From: an uncultured Pelagibacteraceae bacterium | GTDB lineage: Bacteria > Pseudomonadota > Alphaproteobacteria > Pelagibacterales > Pelagibacteraceae | Direction: 5' to 3' | Assembly: GCA_902597055.1 (NCBI GenBank) | Contig: CACJWG010000003.1 | Location: 24,114 to 88,113 of the forward strand | DNA length: 64,000 nucleotides | Part shown: in pieces, positions 1-8,334 of the stretch | Layout: every line of letters starts with the position of its first letter | How positions within the stretch are numbered: the first letter of the stretch is position 1 | The notes under the pieces: model-generated | What the model was told of the DNA's origin: nothing | Databases searched by the model: none | Seen by the model: only the letters and a program-made list of their open reading frames with translations | Program-made: the position numbers and the translations under genes

Positions 1-303
1 TATCGAGAAAACACAAAAAATGTAAGTTATGTTTTGTTTGTTAAATACTTTATTTCTAAAGTTATATAATGAGATTATACCTACAGAAAGAATTAATATG
101 TTATGAAGATAGCCGTGGCTTATAAAAAAATGAGTAAGATACGAATATATAATAAGAAAAAAAATTCCTACTAAACCTACAAAACCAATTTCATGATTGG
201 ATATATTTATTTTTGATAATTTAATCGCCAAAAAACCGTGTCCAATGACGGATAAAACTATTAAAAAATAGCTTAAGAAAAATATTAAATAATTGCTTAC
301 CAT
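1..303 (-). CDS. Multipass membrane protein, N-terminal fragment (cut by window edge)
   Basis: The minus strand is open for 101 codons from an ATG at 301-303 to the window edge, with no stop. The translation is very hydrophobic and starts with a membrane segment that ends in VIGHGF, followed by further Ile/Leu/Phe-rich segments. This resembles the N-termini of large polytopic proteins found in SAR11 surface-polysaccharide regions, but I cannot name a family with confidence. The glycosyltransferases and lipid-linked sugar transferase next to it fit a role in envelope glycan assembly. The gene continues beyond position 1. Confidence 0.6.
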   Translation of the reverse strand, partial: MVSNYLIFFLSYFLIVLSVIGHGFLAIKLSKINISNHEIGFVGLVGIFFLIIYSYLTHFFISHGYLHNILILSVGIISLYNFRNKVFNKQNITYIFCVFSI

Positions 304-411
304 TAAACTATATATAATATATTGATAGGTATATTGAATATAAAAAACTTATTTGTATCGGGTGAACTATTATTGTTCTTGGTTTTTTCAGACTTATTCA
401 GTTAAATTTAT

Positions 412-1080
412 ATGAGCGACCTTACTTTAATCATACCCGCTAAATACGAAAAAGAGTCTTTACCAAAAGTACTAGACGAATTAAAAAAATTTGATGTTAA
501 AAAAAACATCATTTTAGAAAAATCAGACAAGTTAACTGTTGAAGCAATAAGAAATTATGACTGTAAAATTATTTATCAAGATTCAGTTGGTTACGGAGAT
601 GCGTTAAAAAAAGGTATTCAAACAGCAGAAACAGAACTTTTTTGTATTTTCAATGCTGACGGATCATTTAACCCCGATGAATTGAATACTATGATAAATA
701 AAATCAAAAAAGATAAATATGATTTTGTATTTGCAACGAGGTATGAAAAAAACTGTGGCAGTGATGATGATACAATTGTCACTTATATTGGAAACTTTAT
801 TTTTTCTCTCTTGGGAAAAATCTTCTTCAAACTTGAAATAACGGATATTCTATACACTTTTGTAATGGGTAGAACCTCTTTTGCAAAAAAACTTGAATTA
901 AAATCAAAAGATTTTTCATTTTGTGTTGAATTGCCGATAAAAGCAAAAAGGGCAAATTATAAAATTTGTACAAGTAAATCGTATGAAAGATCAAGGATTG
1001 CAGGTAAAAAAAAAGTAAATGCATTCAAAGATGGTCTAAAAATTTTACTATCAATGATTAAATTATTTTTTAGATATTAA
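412..1080 (+). CDS. Family 2 glycosyltransferase, dolichol-phosphate-mannose-synthase-like
   Basis: The 222-residue protein begins with the GT-A opening LTLIIPAKYEKESL (residues 4-17). It carries a DxD-type metal/nucleotide-sugar site at NADGS (81-85), and the block that follows (FVFATRYEKN, about 104-113) is typical of polyprenyl-phosphate glycosyltransferases. It is expected to move a sugar from a nucleotide donor onto a lipid carrier or nascent glycan at the inner membrane face. No clear C-terminal membrane anchor is seen, only a basic, hydrophobic tail. It diverges from the partial membrane protein on the left. Its last 18 bp overlap the convergent WecA-like gene. The exact acceptor cannot be told. 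Confidence 0.8.
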   Translation: MSDLTLIIPAKYEKESLPKVLDELKKFDVKKNIILEKSDKLTVEAIRNYDCKIIYQDSVGYGDALKKGIQTAETELFCIFNADGSFNPDELNTMINKIKKDKYDFVFATRYEKNCGSDDDTIVTYIGNFIFSLLGKIFFKLEITDILYTFVMGRTSFAKKLELKSKDFSFCVELPIKAKRANYKICTSKSYERSRIAGKKKVNAFKDGLKILLSMIKLFFRY

Positions 1081-2082
1081 TTTTGATTTATAAAATTTAA
1101 ACAACAGCATGTAACTAGCATTATAAAAAATAACTGAAGTTGTTATCAATTTTATCTGAAAAATTGTGCTACTTGGATTTAAAGTAGAAATATAAATAAT
1201 TAAAAAATTAAAAAAACATATTGTTAGACTACTTAAATTATTAGAAAGTATTTGTTTAAGGTTGAATTTGTTTGTTAAAAAGAAAAAAACAAGCTGATGC
1301 AAATGTTTACTATCTGGTTTTAAAGGTGAAAATTCTCTATTTAATTTCCTTAAAATTGAAAACAAATTTTCAAAACAAGGATACCAAATCAACGAAATAA
1401 AAAAATATGGAGAAATATTAGGATTGCTAATATGGGAACTAATTATCATATAGCCTATAAAAAAACCAAGTAAGTACGCTCCACTATCTCCAAGCATTAA
1501 AATATTGAAGATGTTAAGTAATAAAAGCAGTGAAAGTATAAATATTATTAGATTAATTGACTCACCTGAAATTATTGAATTATCTATTAAATTTAATTTG
1601 TTTAACATAAGAAGAATAAGGATTGTCAAAGAAATTAATATTCCATTCAAACCGTCAATAAAGTTACTTCCATTAATTAGAATCAACAAACAGAATGCCG
1701 AAAAAAAAATTGCAAAAATTTTATAATTTAAAATGCTATCAAATAACTCAATTCTTGATGAATTTATTTTAATGTTAAAAATTTCTACGAATAGTAAAAT
1801 TAAAATACATTGAACTAAAAATCTTATTTTAGGTGAGACAAGAATTTTTCTGTCAGAGAAATAACCGATTAAATAAATTGAAACTATGAAACAATTTATA
1901 AAAAGATCATTTAAAAAAAAAACTAGTGGGATAAGTATAAACAGTCCACCAGCTAGAGGTACATTTTTTTTATTAGAAAAAGATTGATGAATATCTCCAG
2001 AATAATTTAAAAATATACCTTTTTTTTTGAAAGTTAAAGACAAGAGGATTACTATCAGTAAATAAGTGTAGAAAAAAATCAT
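1063..2082 (-). CDS. WecA/MraY-family undecaprenyl-phosphate sugar-1-phosphate transferase
   Basis: This is a polytopic 339-residue protein with about ten hydrophobic segments and the family's cytoplasmic motifs. These are NGSNFIDGLNG (137-147), MLGDSGAYLLG (about 197-207) and the late basic/His loop KPDSKHLHQL. Such enzymes transfer a hexose-1-phosphate from UDP-sugar to undecaprenyl phosphate, the first step of O-antigen or other surface glycan synthesis. The loop that normally reads DDxxxLSPxxR is SDRKILVSPKIRF (about 76-88), so the first acidic residue appears replaced by Ser. The neighbouring glycosyltransferases support a glycan role. MraY itself is less likely because there is no mur cluster. 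Confidence 0.8.
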   Translation of the reverse strand: MIFFYTYLLIVILLSLTFKKKGIFLNYSGDIHQSFSNKKNVPLAGGLFILIPLVFFLNDLFINCFIVSIYLIGYFSDRKILVSPKIRFLVQCILILLFVEIFNIKINSSRIELFDSILNYKIFAIFFSAFCLLILINGSNFIDGLNGILISLTILILLMLNKLNLIDNSIISGESINLIIFILSLLLLLNIFNILMLGDSGAYLLGFFIGYMIISSHISNPNISPYFFISLIWYPCFENLFSILRKLNREFSPLKPDSKHLHQLVFFFLTNKFNLKQILSNNLSSLTICFFNFLIIYISTLNPSSTIFQIKLITTSVIFYNASYMLLFKFYKSKLISKK

Positions 2083-2083
2083 A

Positions 2084-2830
2084 CTATTTTTTTTTTAGGT
2101 AGTTCAAACTTAAACAAACTAAAAAATACATGGACTTTATCATATTAAAATTCATATAATGATTATAAACTTTATAGCCATCAATTAGCTTTTGTATTGT
2201 TGAAGATGATAGTGAATTCCTTGAATCCGTCCAGTTAGTCAAATTCTTATCATATGCATAAAATTTATAGTTTTTTCTGAATAACATTAGCCAAAAAACA
2301 AAATCTTCTTTTGTTACAAGTTCAGGAAATTTTATTTCATTCTTTAAGATAATATTTTTTTCTATAATCACTGTGGATAGACCAATGTCACAAGATTTTA
2401 AAACATCATTGACTGATAGCAAATCTCGCGCTTTCCTTTGACCAATAATTTTATTTTTTTCATTAGTGATATAATAAGATGTATGAGATATTTGGTAATT
2501 ATTTTTTTTCATAAAAAATATTTGATCTTTAAGTTTGTCTTGGCTCCAAGTATCGTCAGCGTCTAAAAAAGCTATATATTTTCCATTAGATTGCTCTATA
2601 CCCACATTTCGCGAGAGGCCAGCCCCTAGTCTTTTATTGTTTTTTATAAGATTAATTCTTTTATCTAATTTCGCTATTTCCTTTAAAAAATCAAAATCAT
2701 TTAAATTAGTATCATCGAAAATAAGTAAAATTTCTAAATTATTATAACTTTGATTTAATACTGAAATTATTGCTCTCTTAACAAAATTACGTTTTTTATA
2801 ATATGGAATTATTACACTAACTAAATCCAT
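2084..2830 (-). CDS. Family 2 glycosyltransferase
   Basis: The 248-residue protein shows a textbook GT2 N-terminus. VSVIIPYYKKRNFVKRAI opens it, RLGAGLSRNVGIE is the nucleotide-binding helix region, and YIAFLDADDTW carries the DxD motif near residue 95. A later KEDFVFWL segment matches the catalytic-base region (ED). It probably adds a sugar to a surface polysaccharide repeat unit. It lies 1 bp upstream of the WecA-like gene on the same strand, so the two are probably co-transcribed. Donor and acceptor are not predictable from sequence. Confidence 0.88.
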   Translation of the reverse strand: MDLVSVIIPYYKKRNFVKRAIISVLNQSYNNLEILLIFDDTNLNDFDFLKEIAKLDKRINLIKNNKRLGAGLSRNVGIEQSNGKYIAFLDADDTWSQDKLKDQIFFMKKNNYQISHTSYYITNEKNKIIGQRKARDLLSVNDVLKSCDIGLSTVIIEKNIILKNEIKFPELVTKEDFVFWLMLFRKNYKFYAYDKNLTNWTDSRNSLSSSTIQKLIDGYKVYNHYMNFNMIKSMYFLVCLSLNYLKKK

Positions 2831-2846
2831 TTAGTTGAACTAAATA

Positions 2847-4715
2847 TTAACTTTCTAAAAAGCTCTTAAGTTGTTTAGATCGACTTGGGTGTTTGAGCTT
2901 TCTTAATGCTTTTGCCTCAATTTGTCTTATACGTTCTCTAGTCACAGAAAATTGCAACCCGACTTCCTCTAATGTATGATCTGTGTTCATTCCTACCCCA
3001 AATCTCATTCTTAATACTCTTTCTTCTCTAGGAGTTAAAGTTGATAAAATTTTAGTTGTTGCTTCACTAAGATTAGATTTAATTGCTTGTTCTAAAGGAG
3101 CCAAAGCTTTTGTATCCTCTATAAAATCTCCTAAACTGCTATCCTCTTCATCTCCAACAGGTTTCTCAAGTGAAACTGGTTCTTTAGAAATTTTAAGAAC
3201 TTTTCTCACTTTCTCTAATGGCATTCTAAGTTTTTTTGCTAACTCCTCTGGAGTCGCCTCACGACCAAACTCGCTTAAAATAAGTCTCTGCGTCCTAACT
3301 ATTTTATTAATTGTTTCTATCATGTGGACTGGTATCCTTATTGTTCTAGCTTGATCTGCAATTGACCTAGTAATCGCCTGTCTAATCCACCAAGTTGCAT
3401 AAGTGGAAAACTTATAACCTCTTCTGTACTCAAATTTATCAACGGCTTTCATTAAACCAATATTTCCTTCTTGTATTAAATCAAGGAATTGTAGACCTCT
3501 ATTAGTGTATTTTTTTGCAATTGAAATAACCAATCTTAAGTTTGCTTCAACCATTTCTTTTTTTGCTATTCTTGACTCTTTCTCTCCCTTTTGGACTCTG
3601 CTTAACAATTTTTTAAAGTCAGTTACACTCACTCCAAGTTTATGGCTTATCTCTGTAAGTCTATTTCTTATATTTTTAAACTCTTCCTTATTTTTTTGAA
3701 AAAAAGATTTCCAGACTTGATTTGTACTTAAAAAATTTTTCAAATTTGGATTAATTTCGTTTCCAACATAAAATTTTATAAATTCCTCCCTCGAAATTTT
3801 ATTATTTATAGCTAACCGCAGGAGGTTTCCTTCTAAAGAGACTATTTTTTTGTTTTCAATATAATGTTTCTGAACAAGGGTTTCTAGGACCGATGGAGAT
3901 AACTGAAGTGACTTTATATTCTCTAATATTTCTGTCACTAATTTTTGATAACTCTTTTCTTTTGAGTTAGTAAACTCAGAGCTATTCAAAACACAATCTA
4001 GTTTTTCTTTTTGGTATTTAATAAGCTTAGAATAGTCCTTTGTAAGTTTATTAATTGTCTGCAAAACTTTTGGTTTAATTTCACTTTCCATAGCTGCAAG
4101 AGTAGGATTAAATTCGTCTTCCTCAGCTTCTTGGGTATTTTGCTCATTTTTTTCATCTTTAGTATTATTTTTTTCGGTCTTATTTTTTTTCTCAATATCT
4201 TTATCTTTTTTATCTTTCATCTCTTGAGATGAATTTTCTTCTTCCATATAATTCGTATCAATATCAATTATTTCTCTTACTAAAATTTCATCTTTTTGCA
4301 GCTTCTCATTCCACTCAAAAAACTGTGAAGCAGTTATCGGACTTTGAGACAAAGCGTTCAACATAACATCTTTTCCAGCCTCTATCCTTTTTGCGATAGC
4401 TATTTCTCCCTCTCTGGATAATAATTCGACTCCACCCATTTCTCTTAAATACATCCTTATAGGGTCATCGCTTTTCTCTATTGTCTTTGGCTCATCTTTG
4501 TTATTTGAGTCTCTCTTTTTAAGAGCTTTAAAATCAGATTTTTTTTCTACTAAGGAAATTTTTTCATCTAAAATGTGTAAAAATGCCTGTGCAAGATTTT
4601 CCCCAGATAAATTTCTTTTACCCAAAGATTTGTTTAATTCATCGTGAGTTATAAATCCTCTATGGACTCCTCGACCCATTAATCTTGCAAACGATTTTGT
4701 AATTATTCTTTCCAC
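2847..4715 (-). CDS. rpoD: RNA polymerase primary sigma factor (sigma-70, RpoD)
   Basis: The 622-residue protein has all the sigma-70 regions. Region 1.1 is near the N-terminus ([12 protein letters not shown]). Region 1.2 reads [12 protein letters not shown]. Regions 2.1-2.4 run through [31 protein letters not shown] and [12 protein letters not shown]. Region 4 ends with the helix-turn-helix [21 protein letters not shown] Lys/Glu/Asn-rich low-complexity insert of about 60 residues (around 155-210) sits in the non-conserved region between 1.2 and 2.1. The start is GTG at 4713-4715; no ATG occurs upstream before an in-frame stop, and no Shine-Dalgarno is evident. It follows dnaG by 68 bp, the classic order. 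Confidence 0.98.
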   Translation of the reverse strand: MERIITKSFARLMGRGVHRGFITHDELNKSLGKRNLSGENLAQAFLHILDEKISLVEKKSDFKALKKRDSNNKDEPKTIEKSDDPIRMYLREMGGVELLSREGEIAIAKRIEAGKDVMLNALSQSPITASQFFEWNEKLQKDEILVREIIDIDTNYMEEENSSQEMKDKKDKDIEKKNKTEKNNTKDEKNEQNTQEAEEDEFNPTLAAMESEIKPKVLQTINKLTKDYSKLIKYQKEKLDCVLNSSEFTNSKEKSYQKLVTEILENIKSLQLSPSVLETLVQKHYIENKKIVSLEGNLLRLAINNKISREEFIKFYVGNEINPNLKNFLSTNQVWKSFFQKNKEEFKNIRNRLTEISHKLGVSVTDFKKLLSRVQKGEKESRIAKKEMVEANLRLVISIAKKYTNRGLQFLDLIQEGNIGLMKAVDKFEYRRGYKFSTYATWWIRQAITRSIADQARTIRIPVHMIETINKIVRTQRLILSEFGREATPEELAKKLRMPLEKVRKVLKISKEPVSLEKPVGDEEDSSLGDFIEDTKALAPLEQAIKSNLSEATTKILSTLTPREERVLRMRFGVGMNTDHTLEEVGLQFSVTRERIRQIEAKALRKLKHPSRSKQLKSFLES

Positions 4716-4783
4716 AATTATAAGTATTTGGAAGATCCTATATAATGGCTATTTTAAAAAAATCTACGAAAAATTATATTAAA

Positions 4784-6553
4784 TTAATTAATATTTTGCT
4801 CTTTTTTAAGCCTATTAATTTCATCAAAAGTATTTTGGTTAAAATCTTCAGCAAATTTTGATTCTAATTCCTGAATTCTAAGTTCTAAATCATGTGTTTT
4901 AAGCTCATTCTTTATATCATTAAAAATTTCTACGATCTTACTTTCGTCTTTATCATTTTTGTAGACTATATGTTTGATATTTGCATATTTTTCAATTTGA
5001 TCTAAAAGTTGATTGTCAACTTGTAAATCATCAAGATTTCCAGTCTTTACACATTCCAAAATTTGATCAAAAATTAATCCATTCTCTTTTTTGTAAAATT
5101 TAATATTTTCCAGTAAATCTGATCTTTGGTAAAAAAAATTTAAGTTATTTATCATTATATAGATTAAACAAAATTCTTTTATATCAATTGATGAAAAATT
5201 TTCGGTATCTTTAAATAGTTTTTTTGTTTTATCGAGTGGCTTGTTAAAACCAATAAATGATTTATTTGAATTTTTAAAAACTGTGCCTGGAGAATATTTT
5301 GCCAGACTTTCTAAGAAATATCCTAATATATATTTTTTAACCACACCATCTTTAACTGAATTTGCTATTGATCTTAATTTTTTTTCAAGAGACGCTAACG
5401 CTGAGGGAGATGAAGAATTTTCTTTTTTATAGTGCTCAAACATCAATTTATGCACTGGAATTTTATTATTTTTATAAAAATCTAAGAATTCATTTTTTCC
5501 TTTTTTTTCGACAAAGGTATCTGGATCTTCTCCGTCTGGAAGAAATAAAAAATATATTTGTTTATCTGGAAGAACACTTTTAATTGAATTTTCTGCGGCT
5601 CTTATAGCAGCTTTATATCCACTTTCGTCACCATCAAAACAAATTACAATATTGTCAAAAAACTGAGTTACCATATAAATTTGTTTATCAGTTAACGCAG
5701 TTCCTAAATTTGCAATACAATTTTTTATTTCAAATTTGCTTAAACCTATTACATCCATATAACCCTCAACCAAAAAAACTTCGTCGAACTTATGAGAAAT
5801 TTTTCTTACTCTATCTAAGTTATATAAATTATTTCCTTTCCTAAAAAAATTTGTTTCTGGAGAGTTTATATATTTTGCGTATTTATTTTTTGTGTCAATT
5901 ATTCTTCCACCAAAAGCCATTGGTTTACCTGATAGAGAGTTAATTGGAAAAATTATTCTATTCCTAAATCTTTCAACATATTTTTTTTTGTTTTCATCAT
6001 GAAAGAATAATCCAGACTCATTTAAAATTTTCACGTCATAATTTTTGCTTAGTTTTTCGTAAATACTTGAATTAAAGTTAACAAATCCAACCTTAAATTC
6101 TTTGATAATTGAATTATCGATTTTTCTTTTTTTCAAATAATCTAAAGCAATCTTTGAATTTGGATTATTTAATAATTCATTGTGATAATAATCAGTATAG
6201 TCTGAATATATACTGGTGTATTCATTCCACTCTTTTTCTCTTTGCTCATCAACTTTAGAAAATCTATAAGGTGCCATTCCAGCTAAGTTAGCTAAAAATT
6301 TTACTGCTTCCCCAAATTTAAAGTTTTGCATTTTCATTACAAAGTCAAAAATATTTCCATGTTCTGAAGTACTAAAACAATGATAAAAACCTTTCTCATC
6401 ATTTACAGTGAAAGAAGGTGTCTTTTCATTTTTAAAAGGTGATAGTCCTACAAACTCCTTTCCTCTTTTTTTTAATGACACATGTTTTGAAACAATAGTA
6501 GAAACTTTCAGTCTTATTTTAATCTCGTCAAGATACTCTTTTGGATATTTCAT
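4784..6553 (-). CDS. dnaG: DNA primase DnaG with degenerate zinc-binding domain
   Basis: The 589-residue primase makes RNA primers at replication forks. The N-terminal domain aligns with the CHC2 zinc domain, but the ligand positions read S38, K41, C59 and T62 (GLSPFKNEKTPSF, then YHCFSTSEHGN), so three of the four ligands are missing. As far as I recall, loss of this finger is common in alphaproteobacterial primases. The TOPRIM core is intact: EVFLVEGYMDVIGL with E263, ICFDGDESGYKAA with D307/D309, and DGEDPD about 340-345. The C-terminal helicase-binding region is divergent and Asn/Lys-rich. Its ATG overlaps the yqeY stop as TAATG, suggesting translational coupling. Confidence 0.96.
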   Translation of the reverse strand: MKYPKEYLDEIKIRLKVSTIVSKHVSLKKRGKEFVGLSPFKNEKTPSFTVNDEKGFYHCFSTSEHGNIFDFVMKMQNFKFGEAVKFLANLAGMAPYRFSKVDEQREKEWNEYTSIYSDYTDYYHNELLNNPNSKIALDYLKKRKIDNSIIKEFKVGFVNFNSSIYEKLSKNYDVKILNESGLFFHDENKKKYVERFRNRIIFPINSLSGKPMAFGGRIIDTKNKYAKYINSPETNFFRKGNNLYNLDRVRKISHKFDEVFLVEGYMDVIGLSKFEIKNCIANLGTALTDKQIYMVTQFFDNIVICFDGDESGYKAAIRAAENSIKSVLPDKQIYFLFLPDGEDPDTFVEKKGKNEFLDFYKNNKIPVHKLMFEHYKKENSSSPSALASLEKKLRSIANSVKDGVVKKYILGYFLESLAKYSPGTVFKNSNKSFIGFNKPLDKTKKLFKDTENFSSIDIKEFCLIYIMINNLNFFYQRSDLLENIKFYKKENGLIFDQILECVKTGNLDDLQVDNQLLDQIEKYANIKHIVYKNDKDESKIVEIFNDIKNELKTHDLELRIQELESKFAEDFNQNTFDEINRLKKEQNIN

Positions 6554-7014
6554 TATTTATTTAATAGTTCCTTTAACATTGAACCGGCTTTCGAAAAATC
6601 TATGCTATCAGAATAATTCTTTTTCAGTTCACCCATTACTTTACCCATGTCCTTAATAGTTTGAGCTCCGACTTTTGCAACAATTTCCGAACATATTTTT
6701 TTAGTTTCTTCTTCGCTTAGTTGTTTGGGTAGGTATGTTGATAGTAAGTCTATTTCTCCTTGCTCTATTTTTAACAAATCCTCTCTCTTATTTTTTTTGT
6801 AAATTTCAACTGATTCGTTTCTTTGTTTAATCATTTTTTTTAAAAGTTTTTTAATATCTTCATCATCTGTCTCTTTCTTATTTGGTCCTGATCTATTTGA
6901 AATATCCAAATCTTTTATCCCAGACAGAATTAACCTGTAAGTTGATATCTTGTTTTTATCTTTCGATTTTAGAGCAGTTTTATACTCGTCGTTAATTTTT
7001 TCTTTAATGGACAT
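6553..7014 (-). CDS. GatB/YqeY domain-containing protein
   Basis: The 153-residue protein is a single YqeY domain, related to the tail of the GatB subunit of tRNA-dependent amidotransferase. Typical blocks are visible: YRLILSGIKDLDI near residue 25, the KKMIKQRNESVEIYKK helix, YLPKQLSEEE, and IKDMGKVMGELKK near the end. The free-standing protein is widespread but its exact task is unsettled; a tRNA-linked role is inferred from homology. It is the first gene of the yqeY-dnaG-rpoD unit, an arrangement seen in many bacteria. Confidence 0.93.
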   Translation of the reverse strand: MSIKEKINDEYKTALKSKDKNKISTYRLILSGIKDLDISNRSGPNKKETDDEDIKKLLKKMIKQRNESVEIYKKNKREDLLKIEQGEIDLLSTYLPKQLSEEETKKICSEIVAKVGAQTIKDMGKVMGELKKNYSDSIDFSKAGSMLKELLNK

Positions 7015-7140
7015 ATTAATTTAATTTAGCCTAAAGATTTTTTTCTTAAAAGAAAAATTGTTTTTTTTTTTAAATTTTGTATTAGTTCAGTTGCTTAACT
7101 CGAGCTTTTATTGTATTAACCTTTAACTCATGAGTTGTAA
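7015..7140. promoter_or_regulatory. yqeY/carA divergent regulatory region
   Basis: At 126 bp this is the longest gene-free stretch in the window. On the plus strand a candidate -35 TTGCTT (7091-7096) and -10 TATTAA (7114-7119) are 17 bp apart, predicting transcription from about 7126. A perfect 12-bp palindrome AACTCATGAGTT (7125-7136) covers that point. TTAACTC occurs twice, at 7095-7101 and 7123-7129. A four-codon ORF (ATG at 7130, TGA at 7142-7144) ends inside the carA TTG start. An AT-only hairpin (arms 7040-7047 and 7050-7057) lies further upstream and is too weak to call a terminator. Confidence 0.45.
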
Positions 7141-8334
7141 TTGAACAAAAAACAAAAAGTAAACTCAAAAAAAAAATCAAATTTTACCCCGGGTATTTTA
7201 GTTCTTGAAAATAAATCAATTTTTAATGGAATTGGTATTGGTTATGAAGGTACTGCTACAGGAGAAGTTTGTTTTAATACTTCAATAACCGGTTACCAAG
7301 AAATAATTTCAGATCCCTCTTATGCGGGACAAATTATTAATTTTACCTTTCCCCACATTGGAAATGTTGGAACCAATAAGCAAGATAATGAATCTGAAAA
7401 AGTCTGGACTAGAGGTGTGATTTTCAATTCAGAAATAACTAATCCCTCAAACTATAGATCACTCATTGAGTTAGATTTGTGGCTTAAAAAAAATAAAATT
7501 GTTGGTTTAACTGGTTTAGACACTAGAAGCTTAACAAATTTTATAAGAGATAAAGGCGCGCCAAAAGGAACTATTTCTCACAAAAAAAATGGCGTTTTCC
7601 CATTAAAAAAACTTATTAATACAACTCTTAAATGGCCGGGTCTGAACGGACTAGATTTGGCAAAGACTGTGTCTACTAAAAATAAATTTACATGGAAAGG
7701 GCTTAAGACATGGACAAAAGAGGACGGTTTTAAAAAGATTAAAAAAAAGAAATTTAAAGTAGTTGCAATTGATTATGGTATTAAAACAAACATTTTAAGA
7801 TATTTTTCAAATTTTTATTGTGATGTAATAGTTGTGCCGTGTGATGCTTCAGCTGAATACATCATGACACTTAAACCAAGTGGAATTTTTTTGTCAAACG
7901 GCCCTGGTGATCCTGCGGCGACAGGCAAATATGCAATTAAAATTATTAAAAATCTTATAAAAGAAGGTTTACCAATTTTTGGGATTTGTCTTGGGCATCA
8001 ATTATTAGCTCTTGCTCTAGGTGGTAAAACAAAAAAAATGAAACTTGGACATAGGGGCGCGAACCATCCTGTTAAAAATCTTAAAGATAATAAAGTTGAA
8101 ATAACTAGTCAAAATCATGGATTTGAGGTGACCAAAAATAATTTGCCATCTAAAATTGAAATCACACACAGATCTTTATTTGATAATAGTATTGAGGGTA
8201 TCAAGTTAAAAAATAAACCAGTTTTTTCAGTACAGTACCACCCTGAGTCAAACCCTGGACCTCAAGACAGTCACTATTTATTTAATAACTTTATTATGGA
8301 AGTAAAAAAATATGCCAAAAAGAAAAGACATTAA
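7141..8334 (+). CDS. carA: Carbamoyl-phosphate synthase small (glutaminase) subunit
   Basis: This subunit hydrolyses glutamine and channels ammonia to CarB, for pyrimidine and arginine synthesis. The 397-residue protein has the CarA N-terminal domain and a class I glutamine amidotransferase domain. The nucleophile is C283 in [16 protein letters not shown], and H367/E369 lie in VQYHPES. The start is TTG at 7141: an in-frame TAA sits immediately upstream and the next ATG would delete the conserved N-terminus. A tiny upstream ORF ends within this start codon. The protein begins with a Lys-rich extension of about 14 residues. The gene overlaps carB by 23 bp. Confidence 0.97.
   Translation: MNKKQKVNSKKKSNFTPGILVLENKSIFNGIGIGYEGTATGEVCFNTSITGYQEIISDPSYAGQIINFTFPHIGNVGTNKQDNESEKVWTRGVIFNSEITNPSNYRSLIELDLWLKKNKIVGLTGLDTRSLTNFIRDKGAPKGTISHKKNGVFPLKKLINTTLKWPGLNGLDLAKTVSTKNKFTWKGLKTWTKEDGFKKIKKKKFKVVAIDYGIKTNILRYFSNFYCDVIVVPCDASAEYIMTLKPSGIFLSNGPGDPAATGKYAIKIIKNLIKEGLPIFGICLGHQLLALALGGKTKKMKLGHRGANHPVKNLKDNKVEITSQNHGFEVTKNNLPSKIEITHRSLFDNSIEGIKLKNKPVFSVQYHPESNPGPQDSHYLFNNFIMEVKKYAKKKRH

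Noticed and set aside
2983..3354. 123-codon ORF opposite rpoD
   Set aside because: It lies wholly inside the conserved rpoD coding region in antisense and shows no recognisable protein features.
7040..7057. Hairpin followed by a T run as an intrinsic terminator
   Set aside because: The stem is only A/T apart from one C-G pair, the loop is 2 nt, and no plus-strand gene ends upstream.
7129..7137. 9-mer CATGAGTTG shared with the ccrM upstream region (40214-40222)
   Set aside because: By base composition many such 9-mer coincidences are expected among the intergenic sequences of this window.
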